Source: DATMNI01 sp035570275
GTDB lineage: Bacteria > Acidobacteriota > Terriglobia > Bryobacterales > Bryobacteraceae
Length of the DNA: 56,446 bases
NCBI GenBank assembly: GCA_035570275.1
Contig: DATMNI010000270.1
Coordinates: forward strand, 1-56,446
Direction: 5' to 3'
In this document: positions 1-8,059 of the stretch, piece after piece
How the letters are laid out: each line of letters begins with the position of its first letter
Position numbering within the stretch: the stretch's first letter is position 1
Notes under the pieces: model-generated
The model's input: the letters and a program-made list of their open reading frames with translations, nothing else
The model's database searches: none
What the model was told of the DNA's origin: nothing
Translations under genes and position numbers: made by a program

Positions 1-865
1 CCACCCCCATGGCGCCGATCACCAGCGCGATCAGCCCGATCAGGCTCAGGAATGTGGTGGCACGGTCCAGGCCGCGAGTGATGATGGGGTGGGTTTCGCG
101 GTAGTCCGCGATGGTCGCCTCCGGAAACGTCCTCTTCAGAATTCTGCGAACGTCTTCCACGGTGGGCGTGCGGCGCCCGCCAGGCACGCCGGCGGCGGGC
201 AGTTTGAACAGGAACCGTTCGGCGGCGCGGCTGCCGATACTGATGAGGCCGGTGCGCTCCAGACCCTGGCGGGAGATCATGACGCGCGGGCCCACGTTGA
301 GGCTGCCGGTCATGCGGTCGGGTTCGGCGGCCACCACGCCGGCGATGCGGAAGTCCTGGCCGCCAATGCGAATGGTCTCGCCGGTGCGCACCCGGAGGCG
401 CATCAGCAGGTCGTCGGAGACTACGACCGACTGGGCGTCGAGCGCCTGGCGAAGCGCGCGCGGGGGATCGAGCTTCACCACACCGTAGTAAGGATAGGCG
501 TTCGGGTCCACGGCCTTGACGGAGATCAGCAGCGGATCGGGCGTGGCTTCGGAAGAGGCCATAGTGACGGTCTCGGTGATCCACGTGCGCTCCACCCCGC
601 GCGTGCCGAGGCGGTTCAGAACGGCGTCCTGCTCCGGGGTGGGCATGGCGAAAACGCGGGCCGAGAGGTCGCCGGCCATCAGGGTCCGTGCCTCGCGAAG
701 CAGCATGCGGCGGAACGATCGGCTGAAGCTGCGCACGCCTGTGAGCGAGCCCACGCCAATGGCGACGGCCAGGATCACGAAAAGAAACTTGGCCCGCGAG
801 GCGCGCATTTCGCGCCAGGCAATGCGGAGGGCCACGGACCAGGGGAGGCGGGGCGGGCTCATCAT
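1..865 (-). CDS. ybbP: FtsX/MacB-type ABC transporter permease, YbbP-like (partial, runs off left edge)
   Basis: Reading from ATG 865 on the minus strand gives about 288 open codons before the window edge. The N-terminus (MMSPPRLPWSVALRIAWREM) leads into a first membrane helix (FLFVILAVAIGVGSLTGV, about residues 28-45). A long extracytoplasmic MacB_PCD-like domain follows, and a second helix (FLSLIGLIALVIGAMG) begins at the window edge. This is the standard layout of the MacB/FtsX permease superfamily. The YbbP assignment rests on context: an ABC ATPase on the same strand at 2982-3674 and a TesA-like esterase divergent from it match the tesA-ybbA-ybbP arrangement known from Proteobacteria. 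The ribosome-binding site is weak, and a second ATG follows immediately. About 2.1 kb of other sequence separates it from the ATPase, so co-transcription is uncertain. Confidence 0.82.
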   Translation of the reverse strand, partial: MMSPPRLPWSVALRIAWREMRASRAKFLFVILAVAIGVGSLTGVRSFSRSFRRMLLREARTLMAGDLSARVFAMPTPEQDAVLNRLGTRGVERTWITETVTMASSEATPDPLLISVKAVDPNAYPYYGVVKLDPPRALRQALDAQSVVVSDDLLMRLRVRTGETIRIGGQDFRIAGVVAAEPDRMTGSLNVGPRVMISRQGLERTGLISIGSRAAERFLFKLPAAGVPGGRRTPTVEDVRRILKRTFPEATIADYRETHPIITRGLDRATTFLSLIGLIALVIGAMGV

Positions 866-1084
866 AGGCGTTAAATAGGCCGTTGCCAAAACGACCTCGG
901 CTAGCCCGACTTTCGCACTTCGAAGCGGTGCTTGGCAACTGCCGAGCGGCGTGTCACGGGAGGAATCGGCCAGTTCCCTAGTCGCGGACGTTGTCGGACT
1001 CCGAAGGCGGGCCACCTTACCGATAACACCATATCGTTCCTCTGTGGCGCAGGCTGCTGTCAGGGCATTCGGCTACAATGGTTT

Positions 1085-1579
1085 ATGAAGTCAGCGACAT
1101 GCATCCTCGGCGTAATCGGGATCTCGTGTTGTGTACTGTGGCCGTTAAATGCACGGAAAATGATCGTGCTTTCGTATCAGCAATTACTTGATCGTTCTGA
1201 TCTTGCCGTGATCGCAACACCAACCACTCGAACGAAAGACACTACCGAATCCTCGCACCTACCCGGTATATTCCGTCAGGATGCAACTGGTGTGCAAAGC
1301 CAGATCTCGTCGATTGGCGTCGAGACTGCGTTCAAAGTCTCGACCGTCCTGAAGGGTGAAAGGAATATTCAGGCATTTGTCCTGCATCATTATCGCGAGG
1401 CTGTTCCAGAGGTCACGGGGGATGGGGCTGCATTTTTGCTGATCTTCGACCCAGGGGATATTTCAAAACGAAGCTCCTATCTCCTCTTTCTGGTCAGGGA
1501 GCCTGATGGCCGCTATGCTCCGACTGGAGGGCAGACCGATCCAGGTTTTAAAGCCGTGCTCAAGGTTCAGATGGACTGA
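1085..1579 (+). CDS. exported hypothetical protein
   Basis: 164-residue product from ATG 1085. This start is preferred over an upstream in-frame start at 932 because it places a signal-peptide-like segment first (MKSATCILGVIGISCCVLWP). The mature part contains the phrase YQQLLDRSDLAVIATP and ends in a beta-rich region (SSYLLFLVREPDGRYAPTGG). I do not recognise a named domain, and no catalytic motif is visible. The gene lies in the insert that separates the ybbP-like and ybbA-like genes and is transcribed opposite to them. Its base composition is less GC-rich than the flanking transporter genes, which suggests a later arrival. The function is unknown. Confidence 0.6.
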   Translation: MKSATCILGVIGISCCVLWPLNARKMIVLSYQQLLDRSDLAVIATPTTRTKDTTESSHLPGIFRQDATGVQSQISSIGVETAFKVSTVLKGERNIQAFVLHHYREAVPEVTGDGAAFLLIFDPGDISKRSSYLLFLVREPDGRYAPTGGQTDPGFKAVLKVQMD

Positions 1580-1705
1580 GGTGCAATTCTCTCTTTCGCG
1601 ACTGCTCTCCGAGTGCGGTTGTACGAGCTTACCGGAAACTGGCCTGTCCAGGTCCGCCATGGGCGGCCAACGGACCGATAACCACTTCACTGTAACAATC
1701 CCTCC

Positions 1706-2501
1706 CTATCGCCACGAGACGGAGTAGCCAAGGGTCTTTCCTTCCGATCCGTCCGCCCAGAAGTTGCGCGTGACCATCACTCTTCCATAGGTCCTCGTTG
1801 ATTGCCCCAGCCGTCCCGTGATGCTCTCGACCCCGGGGAGAAGCGCCTTGCGAACAGTCAGCGTAAGAACCTCATCTAGCACCTGCTCAGCCGCAGTCGC
1901 GTCAATGACTTGGTCGATACTGTAGGGCTCGTCGTTGAGCGCCGTAGAGTAACGGCGGAGCTCAACTCGCTTAACGGATCGGTCATGGGTATACCATACG
2001 CTCAGCGCCAATCCTGGGCGGACACGGGATCGTTCGTAACTCCGGCGGACCATATTGCAATTGGAGCGACAGTCGAGTCTCGGAGGAACATTGTGCTTTG
2101 GCCGTGAGTTCGGCAAAGCTGGTTCTTGCTGGGCTGAATGGATAAGGACGTTCATGCCTGATCCGCCAGCAGCCGAAGTCTTCTATATCGTTCGCCGCAC
2201 TGGCCGGCGTCGAACCTCTATCGTGCTCTGCGAGGTAGTAAGGAACCAAACGGTCCACAACCAGATCAATTGCAGCCGTTGAGGCATCAGAAAACGCCAC
2301 GGAGACGAAATCGGAGGGGGAGATCTGGAGGGCGCAAGCAGCTCCGGAGTCGTCGTATCGCGCTGCAAGGCTGAGTTGTGCATCGATCCGGTAGCGCTGG
2401 ATGTAGGGTTCGCCATACCGCGATCGAAACTCGTCGAGATTGAGAATCTGAGCGCCGGACGTCATGGCAACCGCGATCACGAGCAGGGGAACCCGCCACA
2501 T
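1706..2501 (-). pseudogene. exported hypothetical protein with two similar domains, broken by a frameshift
   Basis: Two minus-strand reading frames together look like one gene. The first (2501 to 1983) starts with a signal peptide (MWRVPLLVIAVAMTSGAQ) and ends abruptly at a TGA. The second, in another frame, is open from about 2155 down to 1706 and ends in GYSVSWR. The switch must lie within about 1990-2060. The two halves look alike: RYRIDAQLSLAARYDDS followed by DLVVDRLVP in the first, RVRPGLALSVWYTHDRS followed by EQVLDEVLT in the second, which suggests a duplicated domain. The family is not recognised with a function. It may be a real inactivation or a one-base sequence error. Confidence 0.5.
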
Positions 2502-2981
2502 AGCTCAATCATACGCGACCAGAGACGAGATGGGAGAACAGCGCTGGCACGCGATTGGAGCGGTTCGTATTGAGACTGATGCCGCCGTCGTTTTGCTGGT
2601 TGTCCACGTTCATAGAGAGGAGGCCAATGGCGAAGAAATCACTCGCATCATCGCAGCCCGCAAAGCTGAAAATTCGGCGCCACGCGGCCAAGCATGCGAA
2701 AGGCGACGATTCGGATATCAAGCGGAGCAACGCACAGCGCACCGGTAGCTGGTTGCTCGGTCTTCGCCGAGCCCATGTTCCGGGCAGAACGCGCCATCGG
2801 GCGCGGCATCCGCTCAATTCAGGGCTTCGCTAAAGCATACGGCGATGGTGGGTGGCACACGGCGCTCGGGAAACTGGCCTTGGGCTGCGTTGCCGGACGG
2901 CGCTCCAGCCAGCCGGGCAATTTCTCTAAGTCCTGAGAGGGTTTGGCGGAAGCTCGGATACAGAAGTCGAAACCGGCGGGC
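2502..2981. other. 480-bp stretch with no convincing gene
   Basis: Between the frameshifted hypothetical gene and the ABC ATPase gene. Several short frames overlap on both strands and none has clear coding character. The best candidate is the small basic frame listed at 2627-2833. No palindromic repeat of the families found elsewhere in the window is visible here. Confidence 0.5.
2627..2833 (+). CDS. possible small basic protein (doubtful)
   Basis: A 68-codon frame beginning MAKKSLASSQPAKLKIRRH and very rich in Lys, Arg and His. A purine-rich AGAGGAGG lies just upstream, but the gap to the ATG is only about 3 nt, which is short. The first 30 residues look like a plausible basic protein start, while the rest is arginine-rich and may simply reflect GC-rich sequence. 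It could be the 5' remnant of a longer gene. No domain is recognised. Confidence 0.25.
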   Translation: MAKKSLASSQPAKLKIRRHAAKHAKGDDSDIKRSNAQRTGSWLLGLRRAHVPGRTRHRARHPLNSGLR

Positions 2982-3674
2982 TCATTGACTGACCACCAGG
3001 CCGTCGCGCATCAGAATGCGGCGGCCGGCACTTTCCGCCAGCGATGGCTCGTGGGTCACCAGCACCATGGTGGTGCCCTGTTCGCGGTTGAGGTCGAGCA
3101 GCAGATCGAGGACGGCGCGGCCGGTGGCGGAATCCAGATTGCCGGTGGGTTCGTCAGCTAGCAGAATCGGCGGGTGCAAGGCGAAGGCGCGGGCCAGGGC
3201 CACGCGTTGCTGCTCGCCGCCCGAAAGCTGAACGGGGTAATGATCGAAGCGGCCGGCCAGGCCCACGCGGTCCAACAGTTCGCGGGCGCGGGCGCGGCCC
3301 CCGGAATGCTGTCCGGCCAATTCCATGGGCAGCTGCACGTTTTCTTCGGCGGTAAGGGTAGGGATCAGGTGGTACGACTGAAAGACGAAGCCGATCTTGC
3401 GGCCGCGCAGCAGCGCCATGTCATCTTCGCTGAGGTGCGTGATATCCTCGCCATCCAGGATGACCTGGCCGCTGGTGGGAGAGTCCAGGCCCGCAAGCAA
3501 CCCCAGCAGCGTGCTTTTGCCGCTGCCGGAGGGGCCCATGATGGCTGCGAACTGGCCCCGTGGAATTTCGAGATCGATGCCTCTGAGGATTTCCACCCGA
3601 TGCGTGCCGGTGTCGATGGACTTGGTGAGAGCGCGGACCTGAATCAAACTTATATTATGGCATTCAGATGACAA
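2982..3674 (-). CDS. ybbA: ABC transporter ATP-binding protein, YbbA/LolD family
   Basis: 230-residue ATPase of the LolD/MacB class that powers FtsX-type permeases acting on envelope substrates. All signature motifs are present: Walker A GPSGSGKST (about residues 49-57), Q-loop FVFQSYHL, ABC signature LSGGEQQR, Walker B ILLADEPT and switch histidine VTHE. The start is TTG 3674, with AGGAA upstream; a second TTG at 3647 is possible. With TTG 3674 the gene overlaps the divergent tesA-like gene by 7 bp, so each promoter would lie inside the other gene. The natural partner is the permease at 1-865. The substrate is unknown. Confidence 0.9.
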   Translation of the reverse strand: MSSECHNISLIQVRALTKSIDTGTHRVEILRGIDLEIPRGQFAAIMGPSGSGKSTLLGLLAGLDSPTSGQVILDGEDITHLSEDDMALLRGRKIGFVFQSYHLIPTLTAEENVQLPMELAGQHSGGRARARELLDRVGLAGRFDHYPVQLSGGEQQRVALARAFALHPPILLADEPTGNLDSATGRAVLDLLLDLNREQGTTMVLVTHEPSLAESAGRRILMRDGLVVSQ

Positions 3675-4360
3675 GAGTTTGGTTCCTGGCGATGGTTGCA
3701 GTGTTGACCGGGTGCCGGCAGGAAGAGCCCGCCGCTAAACCGGCGGCCAATGCTCTGCCACAGGCGGCCCCCGCGCCGGCGGTCCCCACGGCTCCGGACA
3801 ACCGGCCCGTGATTGCCTGCTTCGGCGACAGCATCACCGCCGGTTTCGGCCTGGACCCCGGCCAGAGTTTCCCGAGCCTCCTGCAGCAGGACTTGGACCA
3901 TCGCGGTTACAAGTATCGCATCGCCAATCTCGGCGTGAGCGGCGACACCACGCAGGACGGCGTGGCGCGCCTGCCGGGCCTGATGGCCGAAAAGCCCACG
4001 ATCGTCCTGCTGGAACTGGGCGCCAACGACGGGCTGCGCGGCCTGCCGGTTTCCGTAACGCGCAGCAACCTGGAGCAGATCGTCGTGGCCGTTCAAAACG
4101 CCGGCGGACGGACCATCCTGGCGGGGATGACATTGCCGCCCAATTACGGCCCCGAGTACATTCCCATGTTCGAAGCGGTCTTCCGGGATCTCGCGGCCCG
4201 TTACAAGTTGACGCTGATTCCGTTCTTGCTCGAAGGCGTGGCGGGAAGCGCGGGCCTGATGCAGAAGGACGGGCTGCATCCGAATGCGGCGGGTGCGCGG
4301 CGGGTGGAAGAGACCGTCAGAAAAGCGATTGAGCCGTTCCTGAAACACACCGCTCCCTGA
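3668..4360 (+). CDS. tesA: TesA-like SGNH esterase/lysophospholipase, predicted lipoprotein
   Basis: 230 residues. The N-terminus MTRVWFLAMVAVLTGC ends in a lipobox (VLTGC), so the enzyme should be a membrane-anchored lipoprotein. An Ala/Pro-rich linker follows. SGNH blocks are visible: GDSITAGFG (nucleophile Ser), the Gly of block II (NLGVSGDTT), LGANDGLRG (Asn of block III) and DGLHPNAAG (Asp and His of block V). This family hydrolyses acyl-thioesters, lysophospholipids or aryl esters. The gene is divergent from the ybbA-like ATPase, as in Proteobacteria. The stop codon lies inside the left arm of a palindromic repeat (4351-4421). No Shine-Dalgarno is obvious, and an AT-rich TATATTAT lies only about 9-16 nt upstream of the ATG, so a very short leader is possible. 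Confidence 0.88.
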   Translation: MTRVWFLAMVAVLTGCRQEEPAAKPAANALPQAAPAPAVPTAPDNRPVIACFGDSITAGFGLDPGQSFPSLLQQDLDHRGYKYRIANLGVSGDTTQDGVARLPGLMAEKPTIVLLELGANDGLRGLPVSVTRSNLEQIVVAVQNAGGRTILAGMTLPPNYGPEYIPMFEAVFRDLAARYKLTLIPFLLEGVAGSAGLMQKDGLHPNAAGARRVEETVRKAIEPFLKHTAP

Positions 4361-4450
4361 CGGTCGCGGCTCTGCAATGGCTTCGGCACCGCTCTGCAAT
4401 GACTTCCGAGCCGCGACCGTCTGGATTGAGACCTGGAGGGTCGCGGCCAC
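4351..4450. repeat. palindromic REP-like repeat, GGTCGCGGCTC family
   Basis: Left arm CGCTCCCTGACGGTCGCGGC (4351-4370) and right arm GAGCCGCGACCGTC (4408-4421) can form a long hairpin. A further half-copy GGTCGCGGCC lies at about 4439-4448. Two direct copies of a CTCTGCAATG phrase sit in the loop. The same arms recur at 37061-37118 and 55871-55949. The tesA-like stop codon is inside the left arm. No T-run follows, so it is not a classical terminator. Confidence 0.8.
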
Positions 4451-4472
4451 TACAATGTATCTAAGGTCTCGG

Positions 4473-5864
4473 ATGGCAATTACCCAAATCCAGGGTTCGA
4501 AGCCCGGGTTGCTGCGGCAGCTTGGGTTTTTCAGCGCCACCGCGCTGGTGATTTCGAACATGGTGGGAATGACCATTTTCGGCGCTCCCGGCCTGATGGC
4601 GGGACAGCTCGGAAGCGCCGGTTTAATCCTGGCGTGTTGGGCCGTGGGCGCGCTGTTCGCTTTTGCCGGCGCCCTGAGCTACTCCGAACTGGGCATCAAT
4701 TTTCCCAGCTCCGGCGGAGAATACGTTTATCTGACCCACGCCTTCGGACCGGAATGGGGCTTCGTGACGGGCTGGGTCTCCTTCTTTGCCGGATTTTCGG
4801 CGCCGATCGCGGCCGCGGCGCTGGCCTTCGCCGACTACGTGGGCTACTTTTTCCCAAGCATGAAGCAAGCCAATGCCACGCTGGTGGTGGGCTCGGGCGC
4901 GCTTTCCTTGCGGCTGGGCCATGGACAACTGGTGGCCTCGTCGCTGATCGCCGCCTTCACCATCCTGAACTGCTTCGGGCTGGGCCGCACGGCCAAAGTG
5001 CAGAACGTGCTCACCGCCACCAAGCTCATCGTGATCACGGGCTTCGTGCTGTTCGGGTTTGCCTTCGGCAGTGGTAGCTGGAGCCATTTCTCGGAGCCCG
5101 CGGTTCGCACCTCCACCTTGAGCGTGCCCACACAGTTCATCGTCAGCCTGTTGTGGGTGATGGTGGGGTACAGCGGATGGAATGCGGCCACGTACGTGGC
5201 GGAAGAAGTGCGGCGTCCGGAACGCACGCTCCCCATGGCGTTGGCCACCGGCAGCGCGATTGTGGCGGCGCTCTTCCTGGGATTGAACCTGATCTTCATC
5301 TACGCCACGCCGCTTGACAGCATGAAAGGCGAAATTGCCATCGGCTCGCTCTCCGCCGCCAACCTGTTCGGGCCGCGGGTGGCCGGCATCTTCGCCGCGC
5401 TGATGGCACTCTGCATCGTCTCCACGGTGAACGCCGAGGTAACCGTCGGCCCGCGCGTGTACTACGCCATGGCCAAGAACAAGGCCTTCTTCACCGGCGC
5501 GGCCAAGGTGGACCCGCGCTGGCACACGCCGGTGAATGCGATTCTGAGCCAGGGCCTGTGCGCCATGGTAATGACGCTCACGCCGTTTCCGGCCTTGCTG
5601 GTATACATCGGCTTCAGTCTCACCCTTTTTTCGGTGCTGTCGGTGGTCTCGTTGTTCCTCTTCCGCCGCCGGCGCCCGCACTGGCAGAGGCTGCGCGCCG
5701 TGCAGTTCGGCTGGCCGGCGATTCCGGCAGCGTACATTCTGGTGGGGACCTGCATGATGGTTTACGGCATAGTCTGGCAGCCCCTGGCATCGCTTACCGC
5801 GCTGGCGACGGTGGGCGCAGGCGCCTTGGTCTACCGTTACGGCGTGAGGGCCCGCGGAGTTTGA
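4473..5864 (+). CDS. APC-family amino acid permease
   Basis: 463 residues from ATG 4473, chosen because of TAAGG about 8 nt upstream and because it begins a normal APC N-terminus (MAITQIQGSKPGLLRQLGFF). An ATG at 4455 is also in frame. The protein is strongly hydrophobic throughout, consistent with about 12 membrane helices. The first helix carries the unwound substrate-binding signature of APC transporters (SNMVGMTIFGAPG), and YSELGINFPSSGGEYVYLTH is typical of the family's helices 2-3. EEVRRPERTLPMAL is the conserved loop after helix 6. It should import or exchange amino acids across the inner membrane; the substrate cannot be read from sequence. It is co-directional with the MFS gene downstream. 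Confidence 0.88.
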   Translation: MAITQIQGSKPGLLRQLGFFSATALVISNMVGMTIFGAPGLMAGQLGSAGLILACWAVGALFAFAGALSYSELGINFPSSGGEYVYLTHAFGPEWGFVTGWVSFFAGFSAPIAAAALAFADYVGYFFPSMKQANATLVVGSGALSLRLGHGQLVASSLIAAFTILNCFGLGRTAKVQNVLTATKLIVITGFVLFGFAFGSGSWSHFSEPAVRTSTLSVPTQFIVSLLWVMVGYSGWNAATYVAEEVRRPERTLPMALATGSAIVAALFLGLNLIFIYATPLDSMKGEIAIGSLSAANLFGPRVAGIFAALMALCIVSTVNAEVTVGPRVYYAMAKNKAFFTGAAKVDPRWHTPVNAILSQGLCAMVMTLTPFPALLVYIGFSLTLFSVLSVVSLFLFRRRRPHWQRLRAVQFGWPAIPAAYILVGTCMMVYGIVWQPLASLTALATVGAGALVYRYGVRARGV

Positions 5865-5888
5865 GGACCGGGCGTGAGGACCGGGCGT
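5863..5888. repeat. 13-bp tandem duplication
   Basis: The unit GAGGACCGGGCGT occurs twice in a row immediately after the APC permease stop codon, followed by a degenerate third copy (GAGGAGCGTGAAGACCGG). It belongs to the set of short tandem duplications seen throughout this window. Being intergenic, its length is not a multiple of three. Confidence 0.75.
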
Positions 5889-5948
5889 GAGGAGCGTGAA
5901 GACCGGCCCATTTGCTTTTGCACCCCGAAAGTGATGTGATCTGAACGC

Positions 5949-7268
5949 ATGGCTCTTCAAGTTCCAAGCCGGACGCCGGTGGAGCGGCCCACGCGGGTGC
6001 GCTATTGGGTAATTGTTTTCGCGGTGACACTGGCGGTAGTAACGTATATCGACCGCGTGTCGATTTCCTTTGCCGCACCAGACATCCGCAAGGACCTGGG
6101 GCTTACTTCCGTGCAGATGGGGTGGGCTTTCACAGCGTTCGGATGGGCGTATGCGCTCTTCGAAATCCCCGGTGGGTACCTGGGCGATTGGATTGGGCCG
6201 CGCAAGGTGCTGATGCGCATTGTGCTCTGGTGGTCGTTCTTCACCGCCGCCACCGGCTGGGTCTTCAGCTTCGTTTCGCTGCTGGTTACGCGCTTCCTCT
6301 TCGGCGCCGGAGAGGCCGGTTGCTTCCCCAACCTCACCAAGGCATTCACCACGTGGCTGCCGGAGGAGGAACGCGTGCGGGCGCAGGGCATTATGTGGCT
6401 GAGCGCGCGCTGGGGAGGGGCCTTCACGCCGCCTCTGGTTGCCTGGGTCATGAGTCTGCCCCATGTGGGTTGGCGGCACGCGTTCGAAATTTTCGGCTGC
6501 CTTGGCGTCATTTGGGCGGTGATTTTCTACAAGTGGTACCGCAACGATCCGCGGGATAATCCCAAGCTCAACACAGCCGAACGCGACTTGCTGCGCGACA
6601 GCGCCATCATGGCGGCCGGCCATGGCGACGTGCCCTGGCTCAGGTTCGCAACCTCGCTGCAGGTGTGGATGATCTGCCTTCAGTATTTTTGCCTGTCTTA
6701 CGGCTGGTATTTTTACGTCACCTGGCTGCCCACTTATTTGCGCGAAGGCCGGCACCTGGAGATCACCCAAACGGCTTTGCTCGGCATCCTGCCGCTGTTT
6801 TGCGGCGGATTGGGCAATCCGGCCGGCGTTGTGCTGGGAGCGTGGATGGCGCGCAAGACCGGCGATCTGGCTCAGACGCGCCGGACCATCGCCTACATCG
6901 GATTCACCGGTGCGGCCGCGTTTCTGCTGCTTTCGACCAGGGTGAACGACCCGTTGTTCGCCATGCTGGCAATCGGCCTGGCCAGCTTCTCGAATGACCT
7001 GGTAATGCCCGGGGCGTGGGCCGCCGCCATGGATGTGGGCGGCACCCACGCGGGCTCGCTTTCCGGCGCCATGAACATGTGGGGCAACATCGGTGGCGCG
7101 CTCTCGCCACTGGCCATCGGCTACATGCTGAAGTGGACCGGCAACAACTGGAACTTCACCTTCTACGTTTCGGCGGCGATCTACGTCTTGGGGATTGTGT
7201 GCTGGAGGTTTCTGGATTCGGTGACGCCGCTGGAGCCGGTAGCGCCAGCGGAACACGTCCCGGCGTAA
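5949..7268 (+). CDS. MFS transporter, anion:cation symporter (ACS) family
   Basis: 439 residues with 12 predicted membrane helices. TYIDRVSISFAAPDIRKDLG in helix 1 and the following loop, GWAYALFEIPGGYLGDWIGP around the conserved MFS loop 2-3 motif, and RFLFGAGEAGCFPNLTKAF are characteristic of the ACS family (hexuronate, glucarate, galactonate and similar organic-acid transporters). The second half repeats the fold (GAWAAAMDVGGTHAGSLSGA). It should be a proton- or sodium-coupled importer of a sugar acid or other carboxylate. No catabolic genes lie beside it, so the substrate is open. It is 84 bp downstream of the APC permease and convergent with the PIN toxin gene, with a gap of only 3 bp. 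Confidence 0.88.
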   Translation: MALQVPSRTPVERPTRVRYWVIVFAVTLAVVTYIDRVSISFAAPDIRKDLGLTSVQMGWAFTAFGWAYALFEIPGGYLGDWIGPRKVLMRIVLWWSFFTAATGWVFSFVSLLVTRFLFGAGEAGCFPNLTKAFTTWLPEEERVRAQGIMWLSARWGGAFTPPLVAWVMSLPHVGWRHAFEIFGCLGVIWAVIFYKWYRNDPRDNPKLNTAERDLLRDSAIMAAGHGDVPWLRFATSLQVWMICLQYFCLSYGWYFYVTWLPTYLREGRHLEITQTALLGILPLFCGGLGNPAGVVLGAWMARKTGDLAQTRRTIAYIGFTGAAAFLLLSTRVNDPLFAMLAIGLASFSNDLVMPGAWAAAMDVGGTHAGSLSGAMNMWGNIGGALSPLAIGYMLKWTGNNWNFTFYVSAAIYVLGIVCWRFLDSVTPLEPVAPAEHVPA

Positions 7269-7271
7269 CCC

Positions 7272-7673
7272 TCAACCCCATCGCTTGACGCCCATCAATT
7301 CGAAATCACGGCCGTAGGTCCACACCGGACTGCGCAGCCGTTCGCTTATGGTTGCAACCACGGCGTCGAACAGGGTGATGGATTGGTCCTGGAACTTGAG
7401 GATGAGGGTGGCTGCCCGGACATAGTCGCCGGGTTCCGGGTTGATCAGCATGCTGCCGTCCATCAATTGTTGGACCCATTGATGCGCATACGCTAGGCCC
7501 AACCGCCTGAGTACCAATGTGTAAGCCTCCGCCAGCGTCGGGTAGGTTACGGCGATGAATTGCTTCGTGGTGTCAATCCGGTCCAGTTCGGTTTGCGCGC
7601 GAAGATGATACTGGTCCGAAGGATCGGCCAGGGCATACAGCGGGCCGGTATCGACGAGAACCAGCCTGTTCAT
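7272..7673 (-). CDS. PIN-domain toxin (VapC-like)
   Basis: 133 residues of the PIN ribonuclease fold. The N-terminal acidic residue is in LVLVDTGPLYAL. A second acidic residue is at TLAEAYTLV, and the C-terminal acidic cluster is around ITLFDAVVATISERL. Such toxins cleave RNA, often tRNA or rRNA, when released from the cognate antitoxin. It overlaps the upstream antitoxin gene by 4 nt (7670-7673), the usual coupling for type II modules. Confidence 0.82.
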   Translation of the reverse strand: MNRLVLVDTGPLYALADPSDQYHLRAQTELDRIDTTKQFIAVTYPTLAEAYTLVLRRLGLAYAHQWVQQLMDGSMLINPEPGDYVRAATLILKFQDQSITLFDAVVATISERLRSPVWTYGRDFELMGVKRWG

Positions 7674-7906
7674 TTGCCGGCAAAATACCGATCGTGGCGC
7701 AGGCTGATATCGGATTTACCGCTGCCTTTCTTGGCGGGCGTGATCCGCAAAGGGTGCGATGGCGGGGCGGCGCCCCGGCGGGCCAGATACTCTCCGAGGG
7801 CCGCCTGGACGACGGTGGTCAATGCAGGAGGCGCCTCCTGGCTACGTACATACGACTCAAGCGCGGTTTCCAAGTCGTCGTTGATGGTGATCGTCGCCCG
7901 CTTCAT
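7670..7906 (-). CDS. antitoxin of PIN toxin module (ribbon-helix-helix type)
   Basis: 78 residues. The N-terminus MKRATITINDDLETALESYV has the short beta-strand followed by helix expected for a ribbon-helix-helix DNA-binding antitoxin. The C-terminal tail is Lys/Arg-rich and should wrap the toxin. GAGG lies about 2 nt upstream of the ATG, a very close ribosome-binding site. The gene is first in the two-gene unit and is preceded by a palindromic operator (7919-7939). Confidence 0.78.
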   Translation of the reverse strand: MKRATITINDDLETALESYVRSQEAPPALTTVVQAALGEYLARRGAAPPSHPLRITPAKKGSGKSDISLRHDRYFAGK

Positions 7907-7911
7907 AACCT

Positions 7912-7939
7912 CATATTACACCAACTGGTGAAGTTGGTG
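7912..7939 (-). promoter_or_regulatory. predicted promoter/operator of the first PIN module
   Basis: An 8-bp inverted repeat CACCAACT-(5 nt)-AGTTGGTG occupies 7919-7939. On the minus strand it is followed directly by TAATAT (7917-7912), a good -10 hexamer 5 nt before the antitoxin ATG. A palindrome abutting the -10 box is what an autorepressing RHH antitoxin would bind. The leader would be very short. Confidence 0.55.
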
Positions 7940-8013
7940 CAACAGGTACGTGTGGGCGCGTGTGATCACTCCCCTTGACAATCTAGGGCGGGCATGGCAC
8001 ACTACCCCCAGAT

Positions 8014-8058
8014 CATCATAGGAATGCCCATCGTAGGAATGCCCATCATAGGAGACGC
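8014..8058 (+). repeat. 15-bp tandem repeat x3 carrying the padR ribosome-binding site
   Basis: Three consecutive copies of CATCATAGGAATGCC (second copy CATCGTAGGAATGCC, third CATCATAGGAGACGC) end 1 nt before the padR ATG at 8060. Each copy carries a TAGGA core, and the last one supplies the Shine-Dalgarno TAGGAG. The first two copies also contain an in-frame ATG, because 15 is a multiple of three. Confidence 0.85.
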
Positions 8059-8059
8059 T

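Noticed and set aside
2509..2817. 102-codon minus-strand frame upstream of the broken hypothetical gene
   Set aside because: Low-complexity Arg/Ser-rich translation with competing frames on the other strand; no support for expression.
4351..4421. rho-independent terminator after tesA
   Set aside because: The hairpin is strong, but no T-run follows, and the same sequence occurs inside a gene at 37061, so it is a dispersed repeat.
4485..4512. tRNA T-loop-like motif (GGTTCGAAGCCCGG)
   Set aside because: It falls in the 5' coding region of the APC permease, and no acceptor, D or anticodon stem is found around it.
4623..7256. 877-codon open frame on the minus strand
   Set aside because: It lies opposite the APC and MFS transporter genes. 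Its translation is His/Arg/Gly-rich with no domain, which is typical of antisense reading in high-GC DNA.
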